A stretch of 64,000 nt of DNA from Plectonema cf. radiosum LEGE 06105 (GTDB taxonomy: Bacteria > Cyanobacteriota > Cyanobacteriia > Cyanobacteriales > Nostocaceae), in the NCBI RefSeq assembly GCF_015207665.1, contig NZ_JADEWL010000019.1, positions 1 to 64,000 on the forward strand. The letters run 5' to 3'. The notes beneath the pieces are model-generated. The model was not told the origin of the DNA. It was given only the letters and a program-made list of their open reading frames with translations, and made no database searches. The position numbers were made by a program, and so were the translations under genes. Positions 54,001 through 61,197 of the stretch are shown one piece after another (position 1 is the stretch's first letter; each line of letters opens with the position of its first letter).

Positions 54001-54749
54001 GCGAGGTTATTTGTAGGATTAATAGTTACAGTATCGCCGCTAACGGTAATTGCTGGGGAAGTTGCAACATCAAAGGCTTCTACTACAGAACCATCGGAGC
54101 TACTCTTGATAACAATATTACCCGTACCCTTTTGGACGCTTTCGTTGAATTTGATTGTTAAATCGGCATCAATTACAGCATTCGTTGCCTCGTCTGCTGG
54201 AGTTAGAGGTGTTGTAGCATTAAGTTCTGGAGCAGTTGTATCGTTATTATTGGAGCCACCAGAAAATGTCTGTGATGCGTTAACACTACCCTTGGTATTG
54301 CTACCATTAACAACAACCCAACTAAAATCTGAGTCTTCACTACCAGTCCCTTGTAATTGCAAAGAACTATTTACAGGAGTTGAACCTACTTGAACAACAC
54401 CAATATCAATACTTGTCATTCCATCCGCAGGACCACCAACCGCAATGAAAGTTCCTTCGTAACTGAGGAACTGTACTACAGTATTATTATTGTCTACCAA
54501 AGCGATACCATCTGGCGCTCCATTTTGAATGCCACTGATATCAACAGCAACTGTACCAAAACCATTGCTTTGGTCAGTAATTGTACCACTTAAATTGGTA
54601 GTATTGTAACTTCCTCCACCGTTTCCGTTATAGAGAACAATTGACCAACCTGTAAGGTCAGTTCCCGCAGCACCAGCAATTTCGATAAATTCATTGCTAT
54701 CGCTACCGTCATTGTCGTAATGAAACTCGTTAATAAATACAGTCGCCAC
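48057..54749 (-). CDS. Giant extracellular nuclease / 5'-nucleotidase with LTD, Ig-like, propeller and RTX modules
   Basis: A 2230-residue protein. About 1-155 is a lamin-tail-like domain (VFINEFHYDNDGSDSNEFIEI). About 170-285 is an SbsA/Big-5-like Ig domain. About 295-545 contains OB-fold-like segments. About 553-850 is an extracellular EEP nuclease (TVASYNVLNL, IGLQEVQD, VVGDLNEFEF, ASDHDPLVAS). About 858-1360 is a beta-propeller of the 'choice-of-anchor I' type. About 1365-2015 is a 5'-nucleotidase (FGNHEFDFG, ETNLGNLTADANL, NGGGIRDN). About 2030-2230 is the RTX module ending SNSVVFS. It could degrade nucleic acid and dephosphorylate the nucleotides (inference). The start is GTG, supported by AGGAG at 54760-54764; there is no signal peptide. 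Confidence 0.87.
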   Translation of the reverse strand: MATVFINEFHYDNDGSDSNEFIEIAGAAGTDLTGWSIVLYNGNGGGSYNTTNLSGTITDQSNGFGTVAVDISGIQNGAPDGIALVDNNNTVVQFLSYEGTFIAVGGPADGMTSIDIGVVQVGSTPVNSSLQLQGTGSEDSDFSWVVVNGSNTKGSVNASQTFSGGSNNNDTTAPELNATTPLTPADEATNAVIDADLTIKFNESVQKGTGNIVIKSSSDGSVVEAFDVATSPAITVSGDTVTINPTNNLAASTSFYVEIDAGAIEDTAGNDFAGISGNSTWNFTTGTEDSITPIYDIQGAAHTSPLVGQSVTTTGIVTAVDTNGFYLQDSTGDNNNATSDAIFVFTNSAPTVAIGDDIEVSGTVSEFFPGGASTGNLSTTQIGGNPVITIKSSGNALPAATIIGAGGRIPPTENIDDDAFTSFDPNTDGIDFFESLEAMLVTAKDAVAVSGTNRFGEIFTVVDNGAGATGISQRGTLNISPDDFNPERVQIQQDTGILPGFTIPQVDTGAKLGDVTGVVGYSFGNFEIFPTQPFTVTPSTIQPKTTTIEGDADKLTVASYNVLNLDPNDNDGDTDIADGRFNAIANQIVNNLKAPDIIGLQEVQDNTGSADDGVTSASDTLQKLVDEIAANGGPTYSFIDNTFIGNNTSGGQPGGNIRTAFLYNPERVSLVDGSVETIEDDAFAGSRLPLVAKFTFNDEEVTVVNNHFSSKGGSAPILGVQQPFEERQEEVAVNGSLDERQAQAQAVKGYVDEILAADANANIVVVGDLNEFEFVSPVETLAESLTNLTETVPENERYTFNFQGNSQSLDHILVSDNLANAELDIVHLNSEFAETTQRASDHDPLVASLTIPKNMDIPKINLSKISTFTGNGAEIVAHDPTTQRLFVTTGDTVEIIDITDPVNPTKFGEIDITTIGGGVNSVAVKNGIVAVAVEANTPQDPGLVAFYNTDGVFQRSVVVGALPDMLTFTPDGTKILVANEGEPNEDYTIDPEGSISIIDISGGIANATVTTAGFTGFNNQKQGLIDSGVRIFGPGATVAQDLEPEYIAVSPDGTKAFVTLQENNAIAVLDIATATVTDVLPLGYKDHSLPGNGLDASDRDVDGSSGGGGKINIQNWPIFGMYQPDSIASFEADGKTYYLTANEGDARIRPTGDDILPAPNDDEGDIFNEEVRIGNNAVILDPTAFPNAAELKNNANLGRLLITNTLGDTDGDGDYDQLYAFGGRSFSIWDDQGNLVFDSGDQLEQITAELTPEFFNANDGDPEEFDNRSDNKGPEPEAATVGVINGKTYGFVGLERAGGGVMVYDLSNPAAPKFVQYIRTEGDISPEGFKFISAAESPNGNPVLAVANEVSNTTTLYNIDVPNFTLQLLHAADQEAGISALDDAPRFSAVLNALKNQDADNDGNVDYENTLLLSSGDAYIPGLFLNAAADPSLAPLLGKEGRGRADIIIQNELGFQAIAFGNHEFDFGTGFVNSVLAPDGAYPGANFPYLSSNLDFTPNADLAPLVTADGQEASTIPGKIAKSTVITVNNEKIGVVGATTPTLARISSPGNVGILPTDPTDIAALAAEIQKSVDALLEANPDINKVVLLSHMQQIAIEEQLAGLLKNVDIIMAGGSNTRLVDETDRLRDGDTAQGVYPILKTDADGKPVAVINTDGNYKYVGRLVVDFDAEGNIITDSIDPNVSGAYATDDAGVAALNAQDLVDPEIKAITDALREVIQAQDGNVLGITDVFLNGDRASVRTEETNLGNLTADANLDYVKGLDSAVAVSIKNGGGIRDNIGRIVTPPGATESQKLPPEGNELSGKPDGGISQPDAQNALRFNNDLTLITLTPEQLKQVLEHGVAGVAPGATPGQFPQIGGVSFSFDATQPAGERIQNAAILNEDGSVKEALVKDGEIQGDASRGIRIVTLGFLASGGDGYPFADFVTANPTFANRVDLIGETSTDLNLNGTIDAAIDPTLFDPGQSSFANSGTEQDAFAEYLLANFNTPETAFKVADVPPAEDTRIQNLAFREDTVLADLEIGEDTGTLISGTNGNDNLVAGSGGFNGVRDTVFTGAGNDEVDLTLGGGNNRVNAGSSDDLIFVSRQDRVFGGVGNDEFDATEGMGGNRMSGGEGDDIFFLGMNDRALGGAGDDKFFVQSGGDNILSGGQGADQFWIVSAELPEAANTIIDFEIGTDVIGILGSADLGIDASTLELNVVDGNTEIGFAGNTLAILNNVTGFNVSNSVVFS

Positions 54750-54759
54750 TAAAAAGCTT

Positions 54760-54764
54760 CTCCT
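54760..54764 (-). promoter_or_regulatory. Ribosome binding site deciding a GTG start
   Basis: AGGAG on the minus strand, 10 bases before the GTG at 54749. It supports that unusual start for the nuclease/5'-nucleotidase, whose LTD domain begins immediately (MATVFINEF). Confidence 0.65.
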
Positions 54765-55271
54765 AATTAATAGTTATACGAAAAGATGCCAAGTTTTCCA
54801 AATCACCCAACTAAATTGATGCATTCAAATAGATATAAATCAAACTAGTTGAAAAGTAATTTGGTCAATCAAGAAGACTCTCTCGTGATGAAAAATTACT
54901 CAAATATATATGTCTCATTTTCTCGCTACTACCATCTCAGAATTAACTAGAATTGGTATCCGTATTTTCTGAATTAAAAATCTATTTTGCTCGAGTATTG
55001 TTTCATATCATCAGCATTATTACCAGTATCCTGCTTTACATCCACAATTAATTTATTTGAGTTACTCAAAACCTTGTTTATCACAAGTCCAGCACGCACG
55101 ATTCCAGTTTTATGAGACATAGAATTTGTTTGCTAATTAACTACTTGAAGCATTTATTTTTAACTCAGAATCTCTTCTCAGAGTTTTTTCTGGTTTTACT
55201 CAATAACCGTGTAAATGTTAATACCTACATTTTAAATGCTAAGAAAAGTGTATTAAAAAATAAACCATTTT
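54765..55271. other. Long leader or intergenic region, no gene seen
   Basis: AT-rich DNA between the RBS of the 5'-nucleotidase gene and the Pho-box candidate at 55272. No tandem Pho-like 8-mers or ORF were found. If the Pho box drives the gene, this would be a leader of up to about 500 bases. Confidence 0.45.
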
Positions 55272-55290
55272 AGGTTAAGTTTTGGTTAAA
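55272..55290 (-). promoter_or_regulatory. Candidate Pho box (two perfect half-sites) upstream of the 5'-nucleotidase gene
   Basis: On the minus strand TTTAACCA-N3-CTTAACCT: both 8-mers match PyTTAAPyPy(T/A) fully and are 11 bp apart. No good third repeat is seen. The distance to the GTG at 54749 is about 525 bp, which is long for an activator site, so the target is uncertain. Confidence 0.5.
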
Positions 55291-55459
55291 CAAATAACGT
55301 TTAATTATTTTTTTGTTTGGCAGTTTAGATAATACCAATTTTTTTGACTTTGTATTTTAAATATTAATTAGATAGATATTTTTATTGAATTTCAAATATT
55401 TCAAAACAAGAGTTTGATATCCTGTTGATAACATCACAAACTATTGATATATAATGTTA

Positions 55460-55775
55460 GGAAATATTAGACTCGGATTTGCAATATCTACCCTCAGACG
55501 GTCATCCTGGGCGGCAGTTGCTAAAACGGCTGTGTTTCCCGACGCGAGTTGTTCATGGGGGAAAACCCCAAGACCACACTCGCTCCGCAACGCACTGCCT
55601 CGGCTATACAAGCAAAGCCCACGGAGGTGGGCTAATTAAGTCAGCGGTACACCGTGCAAGCCTGCGCTGTGGAACTTTCCCCAATGCATATTCAACGGTA
55701 TAAGATAAGAAGAAAGCCATACCCAAACTTTTCCCCAGTTTGGAGGCGCTTAACGAGTCATATGAAGAACCCGGC
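55460..55775 (+). ncRNA. GC-rich structured element, possibly an orphan HEARO/omega-RNA-like RNA
   Basis: A GC-rich island in AT-rich DNA with nested complementary arms on the plus strand: GGCAGT 55513-55518 with ACTGCC 55594-55599, GCGAGT 55544-55549 with ACTCGC 55578-55583, a GGGG/CCCC hairpin inside, GCCCAC-GGAG-GTGGGC 55617-55632, and CAGCG 55642-55646 with CGCTG 55665-55669. The layout and GGAGGCGCTTA near the 3' end recall cyanobacterial RNAs found 5' of IscB-type HNH endonuclease genes. I rely on memory for this resemblance. No endonuclease ORF follows. Boundaries are approximate. Confidence 0.4.
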
Positions 55776-56469
55776 TTAACCGAATATTTATTTTTATTTA
55801 AATGTAAATTATTTTACATTATAAATTTTTATTTCAAGAAATAAAATCACCTCAACTTCTTAATTAAATAGCTATCAAAGGTTTCAAAATTTTGTCTGCA
55901 AAAAATAAATCTTAACCACGTAGAGCGATGTATAAATTTTTTATAAAGTAGTTTAATTTAAATTTAATTGCTGCTGTTGGATGTTATGGTACTAATTGTA
56001 TAAATACTGATATTAAGTAAAAGCTAGTGGATAAGCTATGAAAATTAATGAGTAAGTTTGGTTTTTGAAAAGTGAATTTACCACTTGTGTGGAACTTTAT
56101 TATTGCAGTTTTCGGTAATGTCAATTAGTCAGGTAATCTGTTACTTTTAACAGTGTGAAAGATTAATTAGCAACAGCATCTATGTTTCATCTATTCGCAT
56201 CAGGCTTTGCATTTTCTAGCAGTTATTAATCAATTCTATCAAAAAAATTCTGTAGCAAAAGAGTTTAATTGATGATTTTAGAGTTGGACTGAGATAGTTT
56301 CTATCATCCAGTCTTTCTAGAGTCTGGTTTGGCTAAAGTTATTTACAGTATTTTAACGATAAATGTCGATTTAAATCGACGTGCATTGATTGGATTTTAC
56401 ATCTAAAACGTGTGATTTTGCGCTGTCAATTATATCAATTTTCAAGATTATTATAGATTGTTTGTAGCT
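55776..56469. other. Intergenic region upstream of the exopolysaccharide cluster
   Basis: Very AT-rich, with no ORF on either strand that looks coding. It presumably holds the promoter of the polysaccharide operon, but I could not pick -35/-10 elements with confidence. GATTTAAATCGA-like short palindromes occur near 56365-56382. Confidence 0.45.
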
Positions 56470-58734
56470 ATGACAATGGAAACTCTAGACAATATTGAAA
56501 AAATTGAAGAAATAGATATTCAAAAATATTTCCAGGTTCTCAAACGTCGGTGGTTACCTGCGTTGGGAGTTTGTGCGCTGACGGTGGCGGGAACATCATT
56601 GTATGCACTTTCACGCAAACCGACCTATAGAGCAGAAGGAAGTGTAATGATTAAGAGTAATCGGACTTCTTCTCTAACAGGAGTTTCGGAAGATTTAGGA
56701 CGCTTGGAAGCATTAACTCAAAATAATAATCCTTTAGATACTCAAACACGTATTGTTACATCAAATCCTGTACTTCAAGAAACAATTACCGCACTAAATC
56801 TTACAGATGAAAAAGGCGAAAGTTTGCCAATTTCCACTTTAGCTGGTCAATTGTATGTTGAAGGAATTAAGGGTAGTGATGTTTTATTAATTTCTTATAC
56901 TGATGCAAATCCTGAAAAAGCAGCCAAAATTGTTAATACAGTTATCGATAAGTATATTCAGCAAAATGTTTTAGCGAATCAAGGAGAAGCACAAACCGCA
57001 CGCAAGTTTCTTTTGGAGCAATTACCAAAAGCAGAATCATCTGTGAAAAAAGCAGAATTAGAATTGCGACGATTTAAACAACAATATCGAATCATTGCTT
57101 TAGATGAAGAAGCTAATGCAGCAGTTGGGACAATTAATAAGTTAGAAGAACAAATATCTCAAAATCAAGCTCAATTAGCGAATATAACTGCACGTTTAGC
57201 AACTTTACGGGCTGAAGCTCAGGTGGAACCACAACAAGCTGTGATATCGGCACAGTTGAGTCAAACACCAGGAGTACAAAAAGTACTTGCTCAGTTACAG
57301 GAAGCAGAAAGTCAATTAGCGTTAGAGAAAACTCGTTTTAAATCGGGACACCCTAGTGTTGTTAGTTGGGAAGAAAAAGTTGCAGCTTTAAAAAATCTGC
57401 TCAATCAAAGAACAACGGATATTGCCGGTAATGAACAGCAAGTTCAACAGGGAAATTTACAATTAGGAGAACTCAGACAAGGTTTAATTGCAGAGATTAC
57501 CCGTGTGGAAGCAGAGCGTGTCGGGTTGGAACAGCAGATTATTTCGCTGTCTAAGAAATTTTCTGCCTATAAACAACGAGCCGATTATCTACCGCAATTA
57601 GAACAAATCCAGCGTGAATTAGAACGTAGACTCAAAGCAGCGCAATCAACCTATGAGACACTATTGACAAAAATTCAGGAAATTAACGTTGCAGAAAATC
57701 AAAAGATTCCCAATGCACGGATTATTTCCGCAGCTTTAGTACCTGATGTACCCCAGGGACCGCGTAAGATGCTATTTATCGTCGGTGGAGCTGCTGCGGG
57801 TGTCTTATTAGGTCTGATGGCAGCCTTTGGTTTAGACTTAATAGACCGCTCTGTTAAGACAGTTAAAGAAGCCAGAGCAGTTCTTAAATATACATTGCTT
57901 GGAGTGATTCCCGCAGTGGGTAAGCATAGCAAACATAGTTCTTCCGTTGCTGGGGTTAACAGACCTATTCCTCAAATTATCGGTAGAGATATTCCGGAAT
58001 TTCCCGTAGGCAATGCTTATCAAATATTACAAGCTAACTTAAAATTCCTCTGTTCGGATACTCAGTTAAAAAGTATTGTGGTAACAAGTTCTGTTAGTAA
58101 AGAAGGAAAATCGGAAGTTGCAGCAAACCTCGCTGTAGCAATGGCGAGTACGGGAAGACGAGTATTGTTAGTGGATGCAGATATGCGTCACCCCATCCAG
58201 CATCATACTTGGGGGCTAACTAATGCGGTTGGTCTAAGTAATGTAATTATTGATCGGCTGAATATTAATGCTGCTGTACAAGAGGTATTACCTAATTTAG
58301 ATGTACTTTGTTCTGGTGTTGTACCTCCTAATCCCATTGCTCTGCTTGATTCTCAGCGAATGGCAACATTATTGGATAATTTTACGCAACAATATGATTT
58401 CGTTATTTTTGATACTCCAGCGGTAGTTGGAACAGCTGATGCAGCAATATTAAGTGACCTTACTGATGGTATTTTACTGGTTGTTCGTCCTGGTGTTGTT
58501 GATTTAGACAGTGCAAATGCAGCAAAAGAATATTTAACTCAGTCAAATCAGAAAGTTTTGGGGATAGTTGTTAATGGTTTGAATGTGAAAAACGAACCGA
58601 ATAGCTATTTGTATTACACCAAGGAAGCGATAGAGTCGGTAACAAGTCCGAATGAGTTTTCACCAATTAAACAAACTATGTTCAAGAAAATTCAAAAAAG
58701 CGAACTTTCTGAGTCTCAAGGAGAAAAATCATGA
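56470..58734 (+). CDS. Polysaccharide chain-length/tyrosine autokinase (Wzc-like BY-kinase)
   Basis: Inner-membrane regulator of polysaccharide polymerisation and export, about 755 residues. The Wzz-like N-terminus has a first hydrophobic segment (WLPALGVCALTVAGTSLYAL). A long periplasmic coiled coil spans about 175-410, and a second TM lies at about 435-460 (MLFIVGGAAAGVLLGLMAAFGL). The cytoplasmic kinase has P-loop SSVSKEGKS, Walker A' LLVDADMRHP and FVIFDTPAV. The C-terminal tail has few tyrosines (SYLYYTKEA), so the usual Tyr cluster is short. I chose the ATG at 56470 (MTMETLDN); the frame also reaches a TTG at 56458. It leads a co-directional cluster and overlaps the next gene by 4 bp. 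Confidence 0.88.
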   Translation: MTMETLDNIEKIEEIDIQKYFQVLKRRWLPALGVCALTVAGTSLYALSRKPTYRAEGSVMIKSNRTSSLTGVSEDLGRLEALTQNNNPLDTQTRIVTSNPVLQETITALNLTDEKGESLPISTLAGQLYVEGIKGSDVLLISYTDANPEKAAKIVNTVIDKYIQQNVLANQGEAQTARKFLLEQLPKAESSVKKAELELRRFKQQYRIIALDEEANAAVGTINKLEEQISQNQAQLANITARLATLRAEAQVEPQQAVISAQLSQTPGVQKVLAQLQEAESQLALEKTRFKSGHPSVVSWEEKVAALKNLLNQRTTDIAGNEQQVQQGNLQLGELRQGLIAEITRVEAERVGLEQQIISLSKKFSAYKQRADYLPQLEQIQRELERRLKAAQSTYETLLTKIQEINVAENQKIPNARIISAALVPDVPQGPRKMLFIVGGAAAGVLLGLMAAFGLDLIDRSVKTVKEARAVLKYTLLGVIPAVGKHSKHSSSVAGVNRPIPQIIGRDIPEFPVGNAYQILQANLKFLCSDTQLKSIVVTSSVSKEGKSEVAANLAVAMASTGRRVLLVDADMRHPIQHHTWGLTNAVGLSNVIIDRLNINAAVQEVLPNLDVLCSGVVPPNPIALLDSQRMATLLDNFTQQYDFVIFDTPAVVGTADAAILSDLTDGILLVVRPGVVDLDSANAAKEYLTQSNQKVLGIVVNGLNVKNEPNSYLYYTKEAIESVTSPNEFSPIKQTMFKKIQKSELSESQGEKS

Positions 58735-59666
58735 AAACAACTTGTTTAATTAATAATTATAATTACGCTAATTTTTTGCCTGATGCTATTAGCAGTGTTT
58801 TAAATCAAAGCGTGAAATTTGATGAAATTATCATTGTCGATGATGCATCTGCGGATAATTCAGCAGAAGTAATTAAGAAGTTTGGTGGAGAAGCAAATAT
58901 TAAATATATATTGAAGGAAAAAAATCAAGGACAATTATCTTCATTTAATGAAGGGTTTTTAGCTGCCAATGGAGATATTATCTTTTTTCTTGATGCGGAT
59001 GATATGTACGAACCTCAATATTTAGAAAATGCCCTGAATTTTTATCGACGCTATCAAGAGTGCGATTTTCTGTTTTGTGGTTATAAAAAATTTGGAGTAG
59101 CAGAAGGGGTATTTGAAGAATATGAATATGATTTAGATTTGGGTTATTCCGTAATTAAAACATATTGTCTTGGAGAATGGATTGGTTCTATTACTTCTAC
59201 AATATCGATGCGTCGAGAAATCGTAAATAAAATTTTGCCGATTCCATATACGGATGATTGGAGGGTTCGCTCTGATGATTGTTTAATATGGGGAGCTTCT
59301 TTAGTAGGAGCGAAAAAGTTTTATATGTCTCAAACTTTGGTTATGTATAGAATACATAAAAACAATAATTATCACAATGATAAATATTTAGATACAAGTG
59401 TCAGTTTTGAATATAAGAGATTGTTCAAGCGTTCGGCAATTATGAATCATATTATGCAAAAAAATAGCTTAACGTTACCATTATTTTTAGCTTATACCTC
59501 ACTTCAGGAGTTAAAAACTATTCCTTGTCCTACAAATAAAGATTTTAAGTTATATCTGAAAATTATCTGTTTATTAGAGCCAAATTTTTATTGGAAAATT
59601 AAAGGAGTATTTTTATTGTTTGGATATTACTTAAAAATTTTGTTGGCTGGAAAGTTAAATAAGTAA
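58731..59666 (+). CDS. Glycosyltransferase family 2
   Basis: A 311-residue enzyme with a GT-A fold N-terminus: CLINNYNYANFLPDAISSVL, IIVDDASADNSAEV, NQGQLSSFNEGFLAANGDII and the metal-binding DADD motif (FFLDADDMYEP). It should transfer a sugar from a nucleotide donor to a growing polysaccharide repeat unit. The acceptor is unknown. The ATG overlaps the kinase stop (ATGA), which shows translational coupling. Confidence 0.88.
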   Translation: MKTTCLINNYNYANFLPDAISSVLNQSVKFDEIIIVDDASADNSAEVIKKFGGEANIKYILKEKNQGQLSSFNEGFLAANGDIIFFLDADDMYEPQYLENALNFYRRYQECDFLFCGYKKFGVAEGVFEEYEYDLDLGYSVIKTYCLGEWIGSITSTISMRREIVNKILPIPYTDDWRVRSDDCLIWGASLVGAKKFYMSQTLVMYRIHKNNNYHNDKYLDTSVSFEYKRLFKRSAIMNHIMQKNSLTLPLFLAYTSLQELKTIPCPTNKDFKLYLKIICLLEPNFYWKIKGVFLLFGYYLKILLAGKLNK

Positions 59667-59680
59667 TAAATAATATTTTT

Positions 59681-59727
59681 TAACGCAAAGGCACGCGGAG
59701 GAAAGCGCAGAGTTACACAGAGATAAA
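59681..59727. repeat. Dispersed GCGCAGAG-type repeat
   Basis: TTTTAACGCAAAGGCACGCG followed by GAGGAAAGCGCAGAGTTACA lies between the glycosyltransferase and flippase genes. Its reverse complement resembles the 'CTCTGCG' core of family A repeats (1787, 29194), so it may be an inverted relative. Confidence 0.5.
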
Positions 59728-59752
59728 TGTTGAGTAAATAAGAGTTTTATTA

Positions 59753-61078
59753 ATGCTGAGAAACTTAAAAGTTAAAAATCTATCATATTTTAAATCTCAT
59801 TCAAAACTACGAGCAATTGTTAGTAATACTGGATGGTTGTTTTGCGATCGCGTTTTGCGGATGGGTGGAGGTTTGTTTGTCGGGGTATGGGTAGCACGTT
59901 ATTTAGGAACTCAACAATATGGTCTTTTTAATTATGGGTTAGCTTTTGTCAGTTTATTTACACCAGTTTTTACTTTGGGTTTAGATGATGTAGTAGTGCG
60001 TTATTTAGTCCGAGAATCATCAGATAAATCAGAAATTTTAGGGACTACTTTTGGTTTAAAATTAATAGGTGGAATTGTTTCGGTTTTGTTAGTAGTAGGA
60101 AGTATATTTTTTTTAGAAGCAAATAAACCATTAACAATATGGCTGGTGACAATATTAGCCATAACTGGAATTTTTCGCTCTGCCGATACTATTGATTTAT
60201 GGTTTCAGTCACAGGTGCAGTCAAAGTACAGCGTGATTGCGAAAAATATCACCTATTTGCTGAGTATTTTACTGAAAGTAGGATTAATTTTAATTAAAGC
60301 ACCGTTATTAGCATTTGCTTGGGTGACATTAGCAGAAATTGTCATGAGTGCGATTGGTTTAATTGTTATTTATCAAGCTAAAGGATTTTCTAAATTATGG
60401 AATTGGAAATGGAATTTTACAACTGCAAAAAAGTTACTTAAAGAAAGTTTCCCGTTAATTTTTTCGGGATTTGCTATTTTGATTTTTATGAAAATTGACC
60501 AGATAATGTTAGGTCAAATGAAGGGTAATAACGAAGTTGGTATTTATTCTGCGGCTGTACGTATTTCTGAATTATGGTATTTTATTCCGACTACCATTGT
60601 TTCTTCTGTTGCTCCGGCAATTTATGCAGCGAAAGAAAAATCAGAGCATCATTACTATAAACGAATCGGACAGTTATTGCGCTTATTAACATATATCTCC
60701 CTAGCAATTTCTATTCCTATGACATTCTTTTCAAAAGATATTGTTTTAATGATGTTTGGTAGTGGATATGTAGAAGCTGGGTCAATTTTAGCAGTGCATA
60801 TTTGGGCTTCTTTATTCGTGTTTATGGGTGTAGCAACATCACCTTGGTTTATAGCAGAAGGATTAAATCATGTTTCTTTAGGTAAAACTTTACTGGGAGC
60901 AATTCTTAATGTCATACTCAACTTTTTACTTATACCTGAATATGCAGGACTTGGTGCCGCGATCGCAACTATTTCATCTCAAGCTGTGGCAGCTTTTTTG
61001 AGTAATGCTGTAGATAAAAGAACGCGCAAATTATTTCAAATTCAAATACAGTCTTTTTTGCCTTTTTATAAATATTAA
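59753..61078 (+). CDS. Polysaccharide flippase (Wzx/MATE-like)
   Basis: A 441-residue integral membrane protein with about 12-14 hydrophobic helices. It has the typical N-terminus of oligosaccharide flippases (GWLFCDRVLRMGGGLFVGVWVARYLGTQQYG) and a KIDQIMLGQM motif in helix 7. It should move lipid-linked repeat units across the inner membrane. It sits between glycosyltransferase genes, 86 bp after the previous one, in the same orientation. The ATG at 59753 fits the family start. Confidence 0.88.
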   Translation: MLRNLKVKNLSYFKSHSKLRAIVSNTGWLFCDRVLRMGGGLFVGVWVARYLGTQQYGLFNYGLAFVSLFTPVFTLGLDDVVVRYLVRESSDKSEILGTTFGLKLIGGIVSVLLVVGSIFFLEANKPLTIWLVTILAITGIFRSADTIDLWFQSQVQSKYSVIAKNITYLLSILLKVGLILIKAPLLAFAWVTLAEIVMSAIGLIVIYQAKGFSKLWNWKWNFTTAKKLLKESFPLIFSGFAILIFMKIDQIMLGQMKGNNEVGIYSAAVRISELWYFIPTTIVSSVAPAIYAAKEKSEHHYYKRIGQLLRLLTYISLAISIPMTFFSKDIVLMMFGSGYVEAGSILAVHIWASLFVFMGVATSPWFIAEGLNHVSLGKTLLGAILNVILNFLLIPEYAGLGAAIATISSQAVAAFLSNAVDKRTRKLFQIQIQSFLPFYKY

Positions 61079-61197
61079 TTATCATCAAGTAATGAAAAAT
61101 ATTTCATTTTTAGACATAGCAATTAGTTGTTATATACTCGAATTTTGTCATTGAAAATATTAAACTTAATCCATATACTAGAGAACACAGTACAATC

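Noticed and set aside
55454-55639. A 61-codon open frame in the GC-rich island
   Set aside because: The composition follows RNA-like stem arms rather than a protein. There is no ribosome site, and overlapping frames are equally open.
56458-56469. TTG start for the BY-kinase
   Set aside because: The ATG at 56470 is four codons downstream and preferred; no ribosome site favours the TTG.
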